NCBI GenBank assembly: GCA_002104905.1
Contig: MCFE01000777.1
Location: forward strand, 1-37,012
Origin: Basidiobolus meristosporus CBS 931.73
Taxonomy: Eukaryota; Basidiobolomycota; Basidiobolomycetes; Basidiobolales; Basidiobolaceae
Length of the DNA stretch: 37,012 nucleotides
Direction: 5' to 3'
The position numbers were made by a program, and so were the translations under genes. Positions 1 through 10,315 of this stretch are shown here, piece by piece; the stretch's first letter is position 1, and each line of letters opens with the position of its first letter. Under the pieces are notes generated by a model that did no database searches, was not told the DNA's origin, and saw nothing but the letters and a program-made list of their open reading frames with translations.

Positions 1-3000
1 CTAGTTGGCCTAGTCTCCTGCTGGAAAACATGTCTGCTTGTCTGTCTGACAGTCAATAACTGTTGCATTTAGAGTTTGAGAAACTTGGAATTTGGCTGAC
101 ACTATAGTGTAATTTGTCTAGTCTTTTCTTGTTTCTCTTAGGGCTTTGCTTTGTGCTGTACCTTACAGTTGTAGCACTGCACATGGGCTTTTGCTTCAGA
201 CAGCTCTAGTTGTCAGAGAGAGCTTACATTGTTACAGTGCATTGTGTGCAGCCACAGTAAGCTAATTGAAATTGACAATTTGTAAAGGGCTGCAGTACTC
301 TTAGAACTTTAATCCTTGCCATGAGTCCTATAAAAGAAGCCATATGTGAAGCCCCAATTTTAGATGCCAATCATCTACAATCAGTTAAAGCTGCACTCTG
401 TATTGACGCATGTTTACATATCTGGCTGCAAGCACTTGAATCATTTAATAAGCTCAGCTACATTGGTAAACCTGCAAAACACTTAACCAAGTAACTTATC
501 TGCAATAGATACCAAAGCTGTGAGTTCAAAATAAGCAAGCTTTAGCTATGCAGTGCATTTACTCCTTCAGTAGTTACTGATATCTTACTCCACCAGAAGA
601 CTTGCACTCCATGTGCAGATTTTGTTTTGTCTTTAATCAAGTCCTTCCCTTTACCAGAAAATACCAGAATACTATGGGTTATTTGCAAGATTACTCCTTT
701 GCAATGCTAATTGTATCCTTTAATCTGCAATAAGCTGAAAACTACACTATTGGCTCCTACAAGAAGTAAATGCATCATAAGTATATGGAACATATCAAAT
801 CTGTATGGATACTCAAGGCTATATTTCATTTATGCCATGCTTTCCGCAGATCAGCACTATAGCTTTGCCACATATGTTTAACAGCTGTTTTGCCACAAAG
901 GTTATCACAAAAAATCACATTGTACATTTCAAAGTGAATAGATAGTGTTGAATAAGTATGGCCATCATGATAAATGCCCAAAGTATCAAAGAGTGCCACA
1001 TCATGTTGTGCAGTGATGAAATGTGCTGCAAAGCATCATACAAGACTTGCCTTGGACTTTTTTTGACCTTGACTCAGCAACTTAACAAAACATTTACAAC
1101 TTGATGGCATAATTACCAGTTGATAACCAAACACACCAAAAATGTATGTTGCATTCTGATGAGCCATGGAAGCTTGTAAGTAGCTTAAACTATCTGATAC
1201 TACAATGGCAAGGATTTTGTATCTTAAGTATTCAAAGATTTGCAGAGTCTGTTATTGCATTGGCTCTGGCTGAGTATACATATTTCATTCATGAAAATTT
1301 TACCCCTGAGTATATCCACCACTACTGAGCTATCAAAACTGAGTATGTTTGTCATCAGTGCAGTACATGATGATTACTTATTCTCAGACCACTGTTGATT
1401 CAATTAGTGAGGGCTCAAGTAAATTGCAGAATTGCCCCACACCAGTTTTAGCTGTAGCTATATTTTGATGTGATCAGTGTGTGCCTGAACACCTTTTTTG
1501 AGCCCACATTAGTCTCTTTCATGGTAGCTCACTACTCAGTATTAAGCATATAGCTTTAGTGATCTTCAATTCCTGGATACCTCATCAGTATCACTGGTTT
1601 TATAGTATAAACAATGACATGACAGTCAGCCAATGAGTATTAGCTGAGAGAATCACAAAAGAATACTGTCACTTGAGTATGCACAGCATACAAAGTGTTA
1701 TGTAACTGCATTGAAGTGCATAAGAAGCTCTTGGCTCCTAAATTAGTCACCTGAGCATAACTTAAGCCTATGATTCAATTACCATTGCACTGAGCACACA
1801 AGGACTATATCCATCAGTGACAAGGATTCAATAGTAGATGAAGCAAGTGATATTTCCAATTCCTGAGGAAGTTAGATATAGAAATATGTAGTTGCGTTGG
1901 TTTTGCCCAAGGCAACAATTAGATCTATGCAACTCAAAAGTAGAGCTGAAGTACTGCATAAGCAGTTTGCCATGCATCAGTGCACAGAGAAGGCCCACTG
2001 CTTCCCTACATGTGTGCTCATATATTTGCCTACAAATACACACCTATTGTCTCCCAACTGGAATTAGTTTGTTGAATACAGTAAAGTGACCTAGTATGTG
2101 ATATACTAGGTTTACAACCTACCTGCAGTAAGATAGGTTACAAATATGAATGTGAAGCTCAGAAATATTAGAATTAGTAATATCAGCTGCAACTCCTGTA
2201 TCCCCAACATATGTACCAGAGCATTCTTCCCAAACAGAAAGGATTTTGAAATGGTCAGCAAAATACATCATGATGTTGGTTCAATTCAAGTTTTCTATAT
2301 ATACACCTCTTTATATATCAGGAACTACCTATTGGGATGACCAGCAGATATATTGTGTATGAGGAGGATAGGCCAATGGGCATTCATACCAGGTTTGGTT
2401 AACAGCTGCTTACAACTTCAAACAAAAATTGCAACCAACAACTTGAAGAAAAAAGAGCAGCTGAATACCTTAAAAACCCAGTAAAATACCAATTGAGTAC
2501 CAGCAAAAAATCTGATTAATTCCAACTTTGAGATTTTCAATGAGGTTGAACTTACAAGGGTGCATCATGGTAGCATCCATTGCAGCAATGGTAAGACACA
2601 ACAGATATATATTGCCTACTCACTCATAGCATTACACTGTAGCACTACTTAAGATTAGTATAATGCCTTTTGGACATATCTAAAGGATGAGAAGATAAGA
2701 AAATCAAGGAGACTGATATTGGGGACTTGTGCAGGTTTAGGGATACAACAATAGCTGATCTAGAACTAGTGATCACCAGAAATAGCATCACCTTGCAGGA
2801 CTTTACTAAGAAATGCTTTGCTACAATAACATTGTGGCTGCCTTGTATACACAATTAAGTTGGTGTGCAACCTATGAACTGATCACTGTGGATACATTTG
2901 CATTTCCACCACTTAGGGTGACTTATGTATACTTCATAGTTGTATTTATATAGATTTACAGACAGTCTGTGTATGCCAGATTCACAGCTTAGCAGCTGAA

Positions 3001-4199
3001 AGGGGTTCATTGTTGTCCCTACAAACAGGCTTGGTAACACTTTGCTTAACAATCAGCTAGCATAGAGTCCCTTTGTCCTTTTGAATTTAGTTCTTTAAGC
3101 TTTCTCTAGTAGCTAGCTTATGCTGAGTAGAAAAGTAGTTGGAGATGAGCAAAACACCATCATAATGTTTACTGAGCTCAGTGCTTAATGGTGCTAATAC
3201 ATATCAATATCTTTGGCCCTAGCTATTGAGCAGACAAGAGGAATAGACACTGACAGGAGGCTGGACCAAACAACAGGCACATCAATTTGCCAACAAGTTG
3301 CGCAAGGCTTTCTTGAATGTCTCTAAATAGAAATATGCAGGAAAGGACCAGCTGAGTGCCAGATAAATACCCTTAGAACCAAAGTCAAATACCAGCATAT
3401 TGTCAGAAGAGTTGCAAGTTTCAGATTGCTCATGGTGGAGCAAGTAATCACTCAAGTGGTACATTCAACAATCATCAACTCTGACAACTCAGAAAGTTGC
3501 AAAATAACACAAGTATATAGGAGGCTTAAAAACAAGCAAAATTGACAGGTACAAGCAAGTTGGAAGTCATGTAATGCAAGCAGCACCTATACTGCCTTCA
3601 CTGACCATAGAGGAAGAGCAGAAATACTCTGGTCTTTACAACATCTACACATTGACTTTAGGAGAGGACCAATCAATACCTTCACTGCTTTAAATTAAGC
3701 ATTAATCCATATTCATGTAGCACACTACCTATGCAGAGTTTTGAAAGCGGAACTAGATGATTTCAGGGTACCTTGGTCTTTAAAGGGGCAAATTTTTCAA
3801 TATAATCTGGAGCCCCAATGCATCTGTAGACATGACTGATTTGAATGAGAGTTACTGATTGATGGCTAAAAGTATCAGCAAGTTGACGGCTAGCACCATA
3901 GTAACAGATTAATACGATGGAGCAAAAAAAATGAGGCATTATGCACAACTACAACACTTGTATACTCTGACCATCAAAACTATTGATCAACCATGCATAG
4001 ATACACTCCAAGGATGGTAACAATAATATATATAATAAGAATAACATATATAAGTATGAAGGATAAAAGCTCCTTGCCCACATGACCATATTGTGGATGT
4101 GCAATACCAAAGGACAAAGTTTATACATGTGCTATCCATAGTAAGCTATCCATAGTAATCTATACAGAGTAGCATAAGAAAACAGATAAAGTGCCTAAT
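1..4199. other. CpG-depleted gene-free flank (left)
   Basis: I see no intact gene here. Open frames are all under about 75 codons, overlap each other and match nothing I recognise. CpG is nearly absent (about five by eye) while TG and CA are abundant, which is the footprint of cytosine methylation and deamination, or a RIP-like process, over old repeats. The stretch is probably decayed transposon DNA. Two small inverted repeats (2088-2136) and one AATACCA/GTACCAGC motif also found at 29.4 kb are the only local structures noted. Confidence 0.6.
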
Positions 4200-4239
4200 T
4201 GAAGGTTGCTTCATACGGCTATAAGAGTCGGCGTGTGAT

Positions 4240-4410
4240 TTTGTCAAAAGTAGAAAGAACAATTCGTTCCAGCTCATTGTTACTCTTTACTCATATTCCT
4301 CGATCGGACTCTGCATGCATTCAGATAAGAAAGAATCACTACGGCATTAAATTACGTTTAGAAGCCCAAGCCACGCATACTATCGAGTTATATTGCACTC
4401 ACCACACATA
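4240..4410 (+). repeat. Fragment of the CD-tail/B-upstream block
   Basis: The run with CATGCATTCA followed by a CCAAGCCACGCATACTAT-like stretch matches the segment after each CD copy (for example 6195-6290 and 9615-9710). It is the leftmost recognisable piece of the array and marks its boundary with the CpG-poor flank. It is not coding as far as I can see. Confidence 0.55.
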
Positions 4411-4456
4411 CGCCAAGTAGCAAAAATCTATTCATGTGCATGGACCAGTTATTTTA

Positions 4457-4665
4457 TAAGAGTATTCCTTGACATCTGGCTGAGAATACCATCGATGTAG
4501 TGTCGAATATTCTGCGCATCTTCTTCCCTGTTGGACAGGAACTTCTTCACCACTAGGCCGCTTTGTGGGTTTCTATCGGAGATTTGTGCTTGACGCATCC
4601 ACGGGACTTCCAAGGGCACTGGCGACCATTAGTAGAGCACAAGCTGCGGTAAGTTGCTTGTACAT
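4457..4665 (-). pseudogene. Family A pseudogene, N-terminal half only
   Basis: On the minus strand the start codon (4663-4665) opens a signal peptide beginning MYKQLTAACALLMV, clearly family A. A 17-bp deletion near 4583, compared with intact copies, shifts the frame just after the Ser-Ser-Thr-Asn motif. The homologous sequence continues through the DGIL-like helix and then stops, so the acidic segment and the Gly/Tyr/Arg tail are missing. A TATA-like TTTATATA lies at about 4685. The same 17-bp deletion occurs in the copy at 14778-15170, so the two share a damaged ancestor. Confidence 0.8.
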
Positions 4666-4974
4666 TGTGAATGCTGAACACTCGATTTATATACTAAACC
4701 AGGTTAATAGACATTGCATCTACGACACTTCGCAGAATTGATGGGTTTCAATCGAATCTATGTTACAAGCATTAGGAAGAAACTTTCAGAGCTTCTAGCT
4801 TTGTGCTTGAGGAACTATGAAAACTGCAGCTTGATGAACTATACAAACATCACCGAGTGGCTTCTGTTAATTATAATGAGGCTTAGTATGGGGCGTTGCC
4901 TATTGAAAGTATGAAGTTGAGCATGAAACATTGACAATGTGATGTTTATTTAAGGTAAGGATGTGGTGAATTAC

Positions 4975-5170
4975 CCAGAAACGTAGCGTCCTAATCTCCT
5001 TCCGTTGCTGCCATCAGAGTCGGTGTCTTCAGGAATGGAATGATGATGGAGCTTGATAAACCTATCTAGTTACATCCAACTCCATTATTTGTTCCTAGCC
5101 GGTTATTCATGCCACAGCACGCCCTGAAGTATATATGGAGTCAGTGTATAGCTCAGCTGAACGGTGGTAT
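4975..5170 (-). pseudogene. Family E remnant
   Basis: The minus strand resembles the E copies at 8.4, 10.6 and 16.4 kb: it keeps a GATGGCAGCAACGGAAGG-like run and a stretch matching the LQDLLRQ segment of the 8.4-kb copy. It has stops in every frame and no usable ORF. Its place between an A copy and a CD copy repeats the module order seen elsewhere. Confidence 0.55.
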
Positions 5171-5424
5171 ACGAAATATAAAGATTATTGTACTTCTGTA
5201 CTTATATAATATATTCCCTTGTAGTGCATATAGTTCGTTTGATATTCGTATAGGCTGGTTCAAGCATTGAAGGATACCTACAATCATTCTTATCAAACAA
5301 CGTCCATTTATTGCATCAAGTGAACATTTTTAGTTGTATAGTCTCATTTGTGAATATCTCCAATGAGTTGTAGCAAGCGTGTTCAAATATTGTAGAAAAC
5401 ATATACCACAAAGTCCACCAACAT

Positions 5425-6170
5425 GCTTTATGCTACAAAGGTATCTATTGTGAGGACAGGAATAAGTTTACCGAGTTTATGTTTTGCCAGTAGAGCATAT
5501 ATTCACTTAGCAATAGTCAAGAGAGCACCAACATACTGTATGAAGCAGAGTATTATGTATATCCTATAGCTACCTGAAGTGGGAATACAAAGCAAGTCAT
5601 GAGTTGGAATTTGCTATGAGTACCAAGAAATAATGCTTGTTGCTTGGCTGATGTCGTGTTTATGCTTAGTGAGCTGAATAGTGAAAGCATCTCCGAAAGA
5701 CTGCTGGAGTACTGTACAAAGCCTGCCAATCTCTCAGTATATTGAGACTTCAGCCATACCTGTGAAGGAAGTGCTGAGGTCGGAGTATTTCTGCTGAGAA
5801 TGCTGAAAAGATAATGGTTCTTTGAAACCTTATGGACTTCTATACACCAGAGATATGATGGTTGAAGTGTCAGTCAGTGATCAGAGTGTAAGTAATGATG
5901 TGATAGATACTCCAGCATGAGTGTATTTATCTACCATAGCCGTCATGATTATTAAACAAACGCGCAAAAGATACACTTCACAAAGCTCAGAGAGTAAAAA
6001 ATCTTATCCTGGTCAAAATCCGTGTTTTGAGGCAGACAATTTGAACCAGAATCCTCGTATGAAAGGCTTATCTACGCATCAACGGGGCATCAACGGGGCA
6101 TCAACGGGGCATCATCTTTCAGCACCACTATCAGTCATATGCCTAACGGTAAGACTATAGAGATTTCAAT
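5425..6170 (+). pseudogene. Family CD copy 1 (two exons, broken)
   Basis: This is homologous to the CD gene at 9059-9568. Exon 1 keeps the STVQSLPISQYIET and LLYTRDMMVEVSVSDQS motifs, ending at 5887. A 52-bp intron (5888-5939) starts with a perfect GTAAGT donor and ends ACCATAG. In exon 2 the third codon is TGA where the other copies have TGG, and a 1-bp loss near 6045 shifts the Cys-Phe-Glu-Ala-Asp frame, so the copy is dead. It also retains about 260 bp between the LYATK and STVQ motifs that the 9-kb copy lacks; I could not settle whether that stretch is intron or exon. Three units of the 11-bp CATCAACGGGG repeat lie at 6077-6109. Confidence 0.65.
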
Positions 6171-6384
6171 GAGTTATTTCACTCTACGATTATATGCATG
6201 CATTCAATCAAAGCAACTATGCCATTTGTATACGTATCGAAATCCAAGCCACACACACTATAACAAGTCATACACACGATAAAGTTGTATATTATTCCCC
6301 TTCATTATCTTAGTAACTCTGCTTATCCCCTTATGGCTCTACACAATCTTCTTTAATATTCGATTCAACGGTGAAGTACTCACA

Positions 6385-6642
6385 ATACGACTCAATACCG
6401 TTCTCTCCTCCTTAAACATGGTACTGCCAACCTGCGTATCAACCTTGGCTCATGGCAGCACGTGACTGCCGGGCCATTGGATACCGTAAGCATAACTCCC
6501 GGACCACCCGGCACCTCCGCCAAAGCAATCCTGTACCTTTCTCTGCAAGATTGCAACAGGAAAAGGTTCAGGTTTGCTGCGATTACCTCGAAACTACGGA
6601 AAAGAAGTGACCATTGGAGCAGTGAGAGTCTCTGCTAACTAG
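6385..6642 (+). pseudogene. Family B pseudogene 1
   Basis: The block aligns with the intact B gene at 19430-19856. The ATGCGATTC start is mutated to ATACGACTC, the signal-peptide region is frameshifted, and the intron and the start of exon 2 are absent. The tail still encodes the GKEVTIGAVRVSAN-like end before the TAG at 6640-6642. It is convergent with A copy 1, about 125 bp away, as in the other B/A pairs. Confidence 0.7.
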
Positions 6643-6767
6643 CATTCTCAATAAGAGTCATAATCACATGGCCATTCACTATCAATAGATAAAATGCAAC
6701 GGTACTTTATTCAAGCACACAGACAAGCTGAGTTGTTGGAGTGAATGAAAACCTTGATTCTTATTAT

Positions 6768-7217
6768 TCAGCAACCCCAGTCGCATCCACCATACCCTCC
6801 ATATCCCCCGTAGCGTCCATACCCCCACCGACCTCCATAACCACCGTAGCGACCGTAACGTCCTCGTCCCCAGTATCTGCCCCTCCGCCGCCCATATCCG
6901 CCGTATCTCCCCCATAGCTCGGCCTCTTCAGGATCGCCCTCTTCTTCCTCGACTCCTTGGTCGGCGCCTTGCTTGCTCGAGATAGTCTGATCAAACGTAT
7001 TCCTCGACATCTGGCCGAGAATGCCATCGATGTAGTGTCGAATATTCTGCGCATCCTCTTCCCTGTTGGACGAGAACTTCTTCACCATTTGACCGCTTTG
7101 CGGGTTCTTATCGGAGATGGATGCGCTCGCTACATTTGTGCTTGACACATCCACGGGACTTCCAAAGGCACTGACGACCATTAGTAGAGCACAAGCTGCG
7201 GTAAGTTGTTTGTACAT
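6768..7217 (-). CDS. Family A copy 1: secreted Gly/Tyr/Arg-rich cationic protein precursor
   Basis: The product is 149 aa. Residues 1-20 form a signal peptide (MYKQ, a hydrophobic LTAACALLMVVSAF core, then Gly-Ser-Pro). Residues 21-88 are a hydrophilic spacer with a conserved EEDAQNIRHYIDGILGQMS stretch. Residues 89-100 are acidic (a four-Glu run, then DPEEAE). Residues 101-149 are a cationic tail with ten Arg and a single Asp, built from GRYGGYG-type repeats and ending Cys-Asp-Trp-Gly-Cys. I chose the MYKQ start because all copies begin there and a TATA box sits 40 bp upstream; an upstream in-frame ATG adds seven unconserved residues. No intron. AATAAA lies downstream at 6706-6711 (minus). 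I do not recognise a named family. An acidic pro-segment before a cationic Gly-rich tail is typical of antimicrobial precursors, but a wall protein or effector is also possible. Confidence 0.8.
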   Translation of the reverse strand: MYKQLTAACALLMVVSAFGSPVDVSSTNVASASISDKNPQSGQMVKKFSSNREEDAQNIRHYIDGILGQMSRNTFDQTISSKQGADQGVEEEEGDPEEAELWGRYGGYGRRRGRYWGRGRYGRYGGYGGRWGYGRYGGYGGYGGCDWGC

Positions 7218-7256
7218 TGTGAATGTTGAATACTCCAATAAAGCTCAGCACCAGCC

Positions 7257-7264
7257 TTTATATA
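7257..7264 (-). promoter_or_regulatory. TATA box of A copy 1
   Basis: TATATAAA on the minus strand, about 40 bp before the start codon, conserved at the same distance in the other A copies. It implies a very short 5' leader. About 150 bp of shared upstream sequence (to about 7400) recurs before the A copies at 15.2, 21.1 and, without a gene, 23.0 kb. Confidence 0.7.
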
Positions 7265-7681
7265 CAGATACAAGATCGAGGTTGATTGATATCGCATCTA
7301 GGAAGCTTCGCGGAATCGATGGGTTTCGGACGAACGATATATTATATTTTGCATCTATTCTACAGGCATTAGGAAGATACAATAAGAGCTTCTAGAGTAG
7401 TGTTATCATGCGAAAAAAAATGACTACTAACAGTACACCATTAAAAGGTAAAAATTGACAGCATTGAAGGTAAAACTTGACCGCATTTAAAGGTAAAGAT
7501 TGGCACCATTTATGAAGATAATTGACAGCCAAACTGCAATAAGACTTATCTTTGCCTAGACATCCACCTTATCCATACACATATCCGACTTTCTCTCCAT
7601 GCTGCAGCTTGGTAAACATCACTGATTAATTACGATGAGCATTGTCATTATGATGTTTATTAAACGTAAGGATGTAGTGCA

Positions 7682-8101
7682 TTAGCAACCCCAGTCGCAT
7701 CCACCATAGCCACCATATCCCCCGTAGCGCCCATATCCCCATCGGCCTCCGTAGCCACCATAGCGACCGTAACGTCCTCGTCCCCAGTATCTGCTTCCCC
7801 ATCTTCCATAGCCACCATATCTACCCCAAAGCTCGGCCTCTTCAGAGTCAGTGTCTTCACTTGTAGGAGACGCTTGTTCATCTGCCAACCCACCGCCTGA
7901 CATTTGGCCGAATATGTCGTCAAGAATGGCGCGAGCATCTTCGTCTTTTGTGGACTGGAATTGTGTTATCATTTTGCCGCTTTGTGGGTCCCGGATGGAG
8001 ATGGAAGCACTTGCTACATTGGTTGCTTCTGGCTGCACAGGGGTTGCCACCGCATATGAGGCAATTAGGAGAGCAAAGGTGACGGAGAAGTGCTTGTACA
8101 T
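7682..8101 (-). CDS. Family A copy 2 (divergent paralogue): secreted Gly/Tyr/Arg-rich cationic protein precursor
   Basis: The product is 139 aa and the most diverged intact A protein. The signal peptide (MYKHFSVTFALLIASYAVAT) and the spacer, residues 21-90, differ widely from copy 1, and the acidic run is rewritten as SEDTDSEEAE. The tail from LWGRYGGYG to the CDWGC end differs from copy 1 at only three residues (RRG to WGS). At DNA level the tails differ at many third positions, so the match reflects constraint on the protein more than recent copying. The start at MYKH is chosen by family alignment; 17 upstream in-frame codons are unconserved. It has no B partner, and a fragment of this subtype is fused to a CD piece at 15.5 kb. 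Confidence 0.78.
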   Translation of the reverse strand: MYKHFSVTFALLIASYAVATPVQPEATNVASASISIRDPQSGKMITQFQSTKDEDARAILDDIFGQMSGGGLADEQASPTSEDTDSEEAELWGRYGGYGRWGSRYWGRGRYGRYGGYGGRWGYGRYGGYGGYGGCDWGC

Positions 8102-8137
8102 TGTGAATCTGAATGAAGCACTTGAGCTGATTATGAG

Positions 8138-8145
8138 TATATATA
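8138..8145 (-). promoter_or_regulatory. TATA box of A copy 2
   Basis: TATATATA about 37 bp upstream of the MYKH start codon on the minus strand, at the same spacing as in the other A copies. Confidence 0.6.
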
Positions 8146-8394
8146 CCCGCACAGCAGAAGCTGATGATGGAGCTTATTAAAGACACTCAACTTTACCTCT
8201 GCCTTCAGTGGGAAGCGCTGCGGGTGATCCATTTGGTTGTTCAATAGAAACTGTTTAGTGGCTCTTCATTCAATCAAACACGCATAACACAACAAAAAGC
8301 TTAAAAAGATCATTTGTTTAGCAGATATGTTACAGGTTAGCCACCTCCATATTAACCATATGCTAATATTGATTGTGTGAACTTCCAGTTGCAG

Positions 8395-8645
8395 TCATCT
8401 CCATGTACCAATGTATCCTGTCACTGTAGCGTCATTATCCCTTTCTGTTGATGCCATAAATTTCTTTATATCTTCATATTTACTGAATAATGGCATGATT
8501 GATGACATCTCTTGAGCCAACTCCAGCATTTCTTCCCAGTCGGTTACACATACAGTTAACCTGCCGCAGTAAATCCTGAAGAATATACTTGGTCGGTGTA
8601 TGGTAAGCGGAATTAGTAAGCTCCAAGTTAGGCTGCGATAATATA
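8395..8645 (-). pseudogene. Family E, best-preserved copy
   Basis: On the minus strand, 8529 to 8395 is an ATG-started frame of 44 codons: MLELAQEMSSIMPLFSKYED, then a Lys/Phe helix, then a GYIGTWR end and stop. Just upstream, in another frame, lies YILQDLLRQVNCMCNRLG, which is also partly kept in the E copies at 10.6 and 16.4 kb. Joining the two needs a frame change near 8540, so this is either a frameshifted gene or two exons with an unrecognised junction. The motifs are amphipathic and helical; I recognise no family. It is divergent from CD copy 2, sharing a roughly 400-bp intergenic region. Confidence 0.5.
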
Positions 8646-8848
8646 AAAATTAGTGTACTTATCGAATATATTCTCAGTGCATATAGCTTGTTGTAAGTTC
8701 ATGCTAGCTGATATTGGAAGGGGCTGCGGTTCAAGCACTGAGAACTAGCTGCGATCATTATTACTAAATGACAACCATTGATTGCCTCAAGTATTCCATT
8801 TTCATTCTTAGTTGTACAGTATCTGTTGCAAATATCTTCAAATATTGG

Positions 8849-8900
8849 GATATTGTGGAGAATATAGGGTACTTGATATTGTGGAGAATATAGGGTACTT
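8849..8900. repeat. 26-bp perfect direct duplication
   Basis: Two adjacent 26-bp copies beginning GATATTGTGGAG and ending GGTACTT lie in the E/CD divergent intergenic region. Only one copy is present at the corresponding place (about 10915-10945) in the third module, so this is a local duplication in a probable promoter region. Confidence 0.85.
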
Positions 8901-9058
8901 GATAGTACAACACTGATTTAGAGGTGTCTAAAATGAGGAAAGCAGAGGCCTATCGCACTTAACCAATTTTCAATCATCGGTACATGGTGAAGTGCATTCA
9001 GAATCCCTAAAGCAGGCCAGCTGCAATACAAAGTATACCAACTCTAATAGCTAACAGT

Positions 9059-9568
9059 TTGGATCAAGGAGTTATCAGCACCATTGTATATGCCACCAAG
9101 GTGAAAGACTGCCGGAGAACTGTACAAAGCCTGCCAATATCACAGTATATTGAAACTTTAGTGAAGGAAGAACTGCTCATAGCAGAGACGGATGAGGTCA
9201 GAGTATTTCTGCTGAGAATACTGAGGAGAAAATGGTTCTGTGAAAATGACTACGACAAACCTTATGATCTTCTATACACCAGAGATATGATGGTTGAAGT
9301 GTCAGTCAGTGATCAGAGTGTAGGTAATAACTTGACTAGTAGCTTGATGTGATAGATACTCCAGCATGAGTGTATTTATCTACCATAGCCGTCATGGTTA
9401 GATACACTCCACAAAGCTCAGATGGTCACAAGATCTTGTCCTGGTCAAAATCCGTGTTTTGAGGCAGACGATTTTGAATCAGAATCCTCGTATGAAAGGC
9501 TTATCTACGCATCAACGGGGCATCAACGGGGCATCATCTTTCAGCACCACTATCAGTCATATGCCTAA
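9059..9568 (+). CDS. Family CD copy 2: two-exon gene for an unknown protein (start codon degraded)
   Basis: The model joins exon 1 (9059-9319, 87 codons) to exon 2 (9389-9568, 59 codons plus stop). The 69-bp intron has a GTAGGT donor (GTAAGT in copy 1) and an ACCATAG acceptor; phase is 0. Support is comparative: exon 2 in copies at 15.6 and 16.7 kb is open in the same frame with the same motifs (NKRS, LHKAQ, NPCFEAD, SSYERLIYASTG). Exon 1 carries SLPISQYIET, a basic LLRILRRKWF helix and LLYTRDMMVEVSVSDQS. The position of the ATG in the 11-kb copy reads TTG here, and about 260-300 bp of the other copies are missing after residue 14, so this copy may be inactive. No signal peptide. I do not recognise the family. 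Confidence 0.5.
9510..9531 (+). repeat. 11-bp CATCAACGGGG tandem repeat (two units) in CD exon 2
   Basis: Two perfect 11-bp units followed by a partial CATC. The copies at 6077-6109 and 15722-15754 have three units. As 11 is not a multiple of three, each gain or loss changes the downstream reading frame of exon 2. Confidence 0.9.
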
Positions 9569-9952
9569 CGGTAAGACTATAGAGATTCCAATGAGTTATT
9601 TCACTCTACGATTATATGCATGCATTCAATCAAAGCAACTATGCCATTTGTTTACGTATAGGAACCCAGGCTACACACACTATAACAAGTCATACACACG
9701 ATAAAGTTGTAGTGCCCGTGCTTCACGTAATTCAAGCCTTTTTATGTTACTAGTAGCAAGGAATGGGCCCTCTTGGCTAGAAACTGAAGTAAGGATGATG
9801 GATTAGGATCATATGCGTACTCCCAAGACTGAAGAAAGTACTCTAATAGAATATTCCCCTTCACTGCCTGTCTCTCCTTGCCAACCGTACTTATCCCCTT
9901 ATAGCTCTATACAATCGTATTTAATATTCGATTTAACGGTAAAACACACACA

Positions 9953-10187
9953 GTGCGACTCAATACCGATCTTTGCTCCTTAACCGTGGCACTGCTAACC
10001 CGCGTATCAACCTCGGCTCATGCTAACACGTGGCCGGTAGATACCGCAAGCATCACTTCCGGGCCATCCAGCACCTCCGCCAAAGTAATAATGTACCCTT
10101 CTCTGTAAGATTACAACAGGAAAAGGATCAGGATTGTTGCGACTACCTCCAAATAACGGAAAAGAAGCAGGAGTCTCAGCCAACTAG
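9953..10187 (+). pseudogene. Family B pseudogene 2
   Basis: It aligns with the B family from the GTGCGACTC (formerly ATGCGATTC) start through to the CCAACTAG end. The start is GTG, there is a frame break at the CTCATGCTAAC junction, and part of the conserved C-terminal block is deleted. It is convergent with the A::E fusion at 10316. Confidence 0.65.
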
Positions 10188-10315
10188 CATTCACAATAAG
10201 AGTTACAAAGAATACATCCCATTGAATTATACATATGGCCATTCACTATCGGTAGATAAAATGCGACAGTACTTTGTTCGTTGCTGGAGTGAGTGAAAGC
10301 CTTGACTCTTATTAT

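Noticed and set aside
2576-2592. CCATTGCAGCAATGG hairpin
   Set aside because: A single 7-bp stem in AT-rich DNA is expected by chance at this length.
6764-7054. 96-codon alternative minus frame ending DATGVAE within the A genes
   Set aside because: It is the +1 frame of the A tail, recurring only because the A copies are similar; it has no signal peptide or conserved start.
6768-7217. Nematode origin because of YGGYG-type peptides
   Set aside because: Resemblance is compositional; introns of 52-70 bp with a fungal-style branch site and the leader style favour a fungus. I could not exclude other eukaryotes without a search.
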